A stretch of DNA of 64,000 nt from the NCBI RefSeq assembly GCF_000468535.1, contig NZ_AUQY01000005.1:203342-267341 (forward strand), given 5' to 3'. The stretch is from Peptoniphilus mikwangii (GTDB taxonomy: Bacteria; Bacillota; Clostridia; Tissierellales; Peptoniphilaceae). Made by a program: the position numbers and the translations under genes. The notes under the pieces were generated by a model that saw only the letters and a program-made list of their open reading frames with translations, ran no database searches and was not told the origin of the DNA. Positions within the stretch are counted from its first letter, which is position 1. Each line of letters opens with the position of its first letter. Of this stretch, positions 58,944 to 64,000 are shown one piece after another.

Positions 58944-59152
58944 CTTAAATAATTCTATAAAATCTATGTAAAAATAGTCAAAATCCGCTTAAAAAGCCAT
59001 TTAATGAACCTATTAATAAATTATTAAGTACCAGTTAACTAAATCATAAAAATATTTTTTATTTTATATCCCTTCATTTTACAAATAATATTTTTATCTA
59101 TAATCCTTTTTAAAAAAAACATTTTCTGGAATAATAGATATTCCAAATAAAA

Positions 59153-59182
59153 AAGATTAACAGATAATTTTCCATTAATCTT
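59153..59182 (-). terminator. Terminator of murI
   Basis: Arms AAGATTAA and TTAATCTT with a 14-base loop, followed leftward by TTTTTTATTT. Confidence 0.75.
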
Positions 59183-59204
59183 AGCTTATTAACATATAAC
59201 ATTT

Positions 59205-60041
59205 TTATTTTTCTAAAGAAATTTCTTCAAAATTAGATTCTTCAATCATTTGCCCAACAATTTCTATAGCTGTTTTCTTAAATTTTTCTATATTAGCTGT
59301 TGTATAAAATACAATTTTAGAATCATTTTCACTCTCCAAGCAATTTCCCTTTAATAATCCTTCTTTCTCTAAAATTGCTTTTAAATCTAATGCTGTAGTT
59401 CTTGCTGGATCTACTAAATTCACTTTCTTATTACTTTTATTAAGAACTCTTTCTATAGCTTTTCTTGCATGAGGAAAATGAGTACAACCTAAAATTAAGG
59501 TATCATAATCGAATTCATTAATTTCATTCAAATATTTTTCTATAATCTTTTCAACATATTCATCATCTATATGTCCGTTTTCAATGGCAACAACAAGATC
59601 AGGACAACCAACAGATTTAAGATCAACAAATGGATCTATATCAGAAAAATGTTCGTCATAAACTTTACTATTAACAGTTCCCTGCGTTGCAAGAAGTGCC
59701 ACATTTTTATTTTCGGTAATTTTATGAACCGCTTCACAAGATGGCGTAACAACACCTATTATCGGAAAATCAAATCTTTTAGATACTGTTTCAAGACCAT
59801 AACAAGTAGCAGTATTACAAGCTATAATACCGGCTTTTACTCCTTGTTTCTTTAGAAAATCAAAACTTTCTTCAGTAAACTTTTCAATTTCTTCAGGAGT
59901 TCTAATTCCATAAGGTATTCTTGCAGTATCTCCAAAATATATAAATTTTTCATCAGTTAATATATTTATAGCTTCCTTTAGAACAGAAAGTCCACCTATA
60001 CCGCTATCAAAAACTCCTATAGGTCTATCTGAATCCCTCAT
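59205..60041 (-). CDS. murI: Glutamate racemase
   Basis: 278 aa cytosolic cofactor-independent enzyme making D-glutamate for peptidoglycan. N-terminal PIGVFDSGIGGLSVLKEA, FGDTARIPYG, and the two catalytic-cysteine motifs ACNTAT and LGCTHFPHA are all present. The ATG at 60041 follows AAGGGAT by 7 bases; 13 further in-frame codons upstream lack a ribosome site. Located just after the rRNA operon, with its own likely transcript. A second, more divergent family member is at 5140-5790. Confidence 0.95.
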   Translation of the reverse strand: MRDSDRPIGVFDSGIGGLSVLKEAINILTDEKFIYFGDTARIPYGIRTPEEIEKFTEESFDFLKKQGVKAGIIACNTATCYGLETVSKRFDFPIIGVVTPSCEAVHKITENKNVALLATQGTVNSKVYDEHFSDIDPFVDLKSVGCPDLVVAIENGHIDDEYVEKIIEKYLNEINEFDYDTLILGCTHFPHARKAIERVLNKSNKKVNLVDPARTTALDLKAILEKEGLLKGNCLESENDSKIVFYTTANIEKFKKTAIEIVGQMIEESNFEEISLEK

Positions 60042-60162
60042 AACTTCATCCCTTTTTCTTCGAAAATAACTTTCTAACATATATTATATCAAATTTATAA
60101 AAGCAATTAAAACATTATTATATATTATTGAATAATTTATCTAAATTAATTTTAAACAAAAT

Positions 60163-60209
60163 AAAAAAGCCTATAAACGATATTTACATATTCATTCATA
60201 GACCTTTAT
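60163..60209 (-). terminator. Terminator of the rRNA operon
   Basis: Stem from AAAGGTCTATGAATGA and TCGTTTATAGGCTTT (one bulge and G-T pairs), followed leftward by TTTTATTTTG. Confidence 0.75.
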
Positions 60210-60212
60210 TCA

Positions 60213-60330
60213 AACCGGCAATACCTACTCTCCCGGGCCGTCGCCAGCCAAGTACCATCGGCGTATTGAGCCTTAACTTCTGTGTTCGGTATGGTTACAG
60301 GTGTTTCCCTCTTACTTTCGTTACCGGATA
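60213..60330 (-). rRNA. rrf: 5S ribosomal RNA
   Basis: The minus strand has the CCGGTAACG start, GAGGGAAACACCTG, CCATACCGAACACAGAAGTT, CGCCGATGGTAC and the closing GAGAGTAGGTATTGCCGG. Ends estimated from the terminal stem. Confidence 0.92.
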
Positions 60331-60360
60331 CCATTTAACTACAAATCTTTCTTCTTTCTT

Positions 60361-63218
<2,858 letters not shown>

Positions 63219-63352
63219 TTTGTTATATTTATTTCTAAATTTAACTTCTTTTCCAGTGTTCTTGTCTTTTCTTTATTTCTTCTGAAATTTAAGTTTTGAC
63301 TTTCTTCTAGATTTGTAGTTTTCATGGTTCTTTTAATGATTTTCATCATTAC

Positions 63353-63429
<77 letters not shown>

Positions 63430-63436
63430 ATAAATT

Positions 63437-63462
63437 AATTCAAAACTATATAGTTTTGAATT
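63437..63462 (-). repeat. 26-bp perfect palindrome in the 16S to tRNA-Ile spacer
   Basis: The arm AATTCAAAACTAT is repeated exactly in inverse, 7 bases beyond the tRNA 5' end. It may be a processing stem of the precursor. The rest of the two spacers (63219-63352, 63430-63582) shows no gene. Confidence 0.8.
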
Positions 63463-63578
63463 GGATTTTTTTATATATAATTAATAGTGTAAGAGCTTAG
63501 AACCAAGCTCTCTTTGGTTTGTTGTGTGTCCTTCACTTTTGATTACTGCCTTTCCTTTTACAGTCCAACAGTTAATCT

Positions 63579-64000
<422 letters not shown>

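Overview
The window is chromosomal DNA from a low-GC, anaerobic, amino-acid-fermenting Gram-positive bacterium. I infer a relative of the Peptoniphilaceae/Tissierellia cocci or another clostridium-like Firmicute. The evidence is AT-rich third codon positions and spacers, strong AGGAGG-type ribosome sites, frequent TTG starts, a pyruvate:ferredoxin oxidoreductase, methionine gamma-lyase, sigma-54, a membrane pyrophosphatase, LCP, GdpP and BofA-type proteins, and two V-type ATPases. The species cannot be fixed from this sequence alone. I see no prophage, transposase, CRISPR array or replication origin.

Layout. 1-1455: 3' part of an ABC-F ATPase gene. 1616-10047: a leftward operon of an ACT-PAS-AAA+ activator, an NhaC-type transporter, methionine gamma-lyase, an Asp/Glu-racemase-family protein and pyruvate:ferredoxin oxidoreductase, headed by a near-perfect sigma-54 promoter. 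10363-10695: a small acidic hypothetical. 10728-19171: nine-gene V-ATPase operon 1. Upstream of it lie a GH73 glucosaminidase and rpoN (sigma-54 itself), and divergent from rpoN is a HEPN plus PD-(D/E)XK nuclease fusion (21299-22210). 22322-24958: tuf and a MATE exporter. 25185-28793: tetR-pepD divergent from a YfcC carrier, with an 18-bp palindrome at the promoter. 29011-29693: tRNA-Thr and queT behind a structured leader. 29993-31399: a CstA-type transporter. 31582-40029: nine-gene V-ATPase operon 2. 40383-40517: an isolated 44-aa membrane peptide gene. 40591-48463: a PLP decarboxylase, LCP and BofA proteins, a glutaredoxin-like protein, a cytidylate-kinase-like protein, two EamA transporters, a membrane pyrophosphatase and secG. 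48682-54271: uppP, then dnaB-rplI-gdpP-yybS. 54404-58794: an IclR regulator convergent with a TAXI-TRAP transporter operon. 59205-60041: murI. 60213-64000: a leftward rRNA operon (16S partial, tRNA-Ile, 23S, 5S).

How the genes fit together. Methionine gamma-lyase yields 2-oxobutyrate, ammonia and methanethiol, and PFOR-type enzymes can oxidise 2-oxoacids to acyl-CoA with reduced ferredoxin. The first operon therefore reads as an amino-acid-sensing sulfur amino acid fermentation unit. Cation bioenergetics is prominent. The c-subunit of V-ATPase 2 carries all five residues of the Enterococcus hirae sodium site at the same positions, whereas that of V-ATPase 1 has an Asp carboxylate and lacks those polar ligands. 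This suggests one sodium and one proton machine, next to a potassium-dependent-type membrane pyrophosphatase and an NhaC-type carrier. Peptide and amino acid uptake (YfcC, CstA, TAXI-TRAP) and a cytosolic dipeptidase complete an asaccharolytic picture. The most novel-looking single items are the HEPN-Mrr-like fusion, the sigma-54 methionine operon, the orphan 44-aa peptide gene and the unassigned queT leader.
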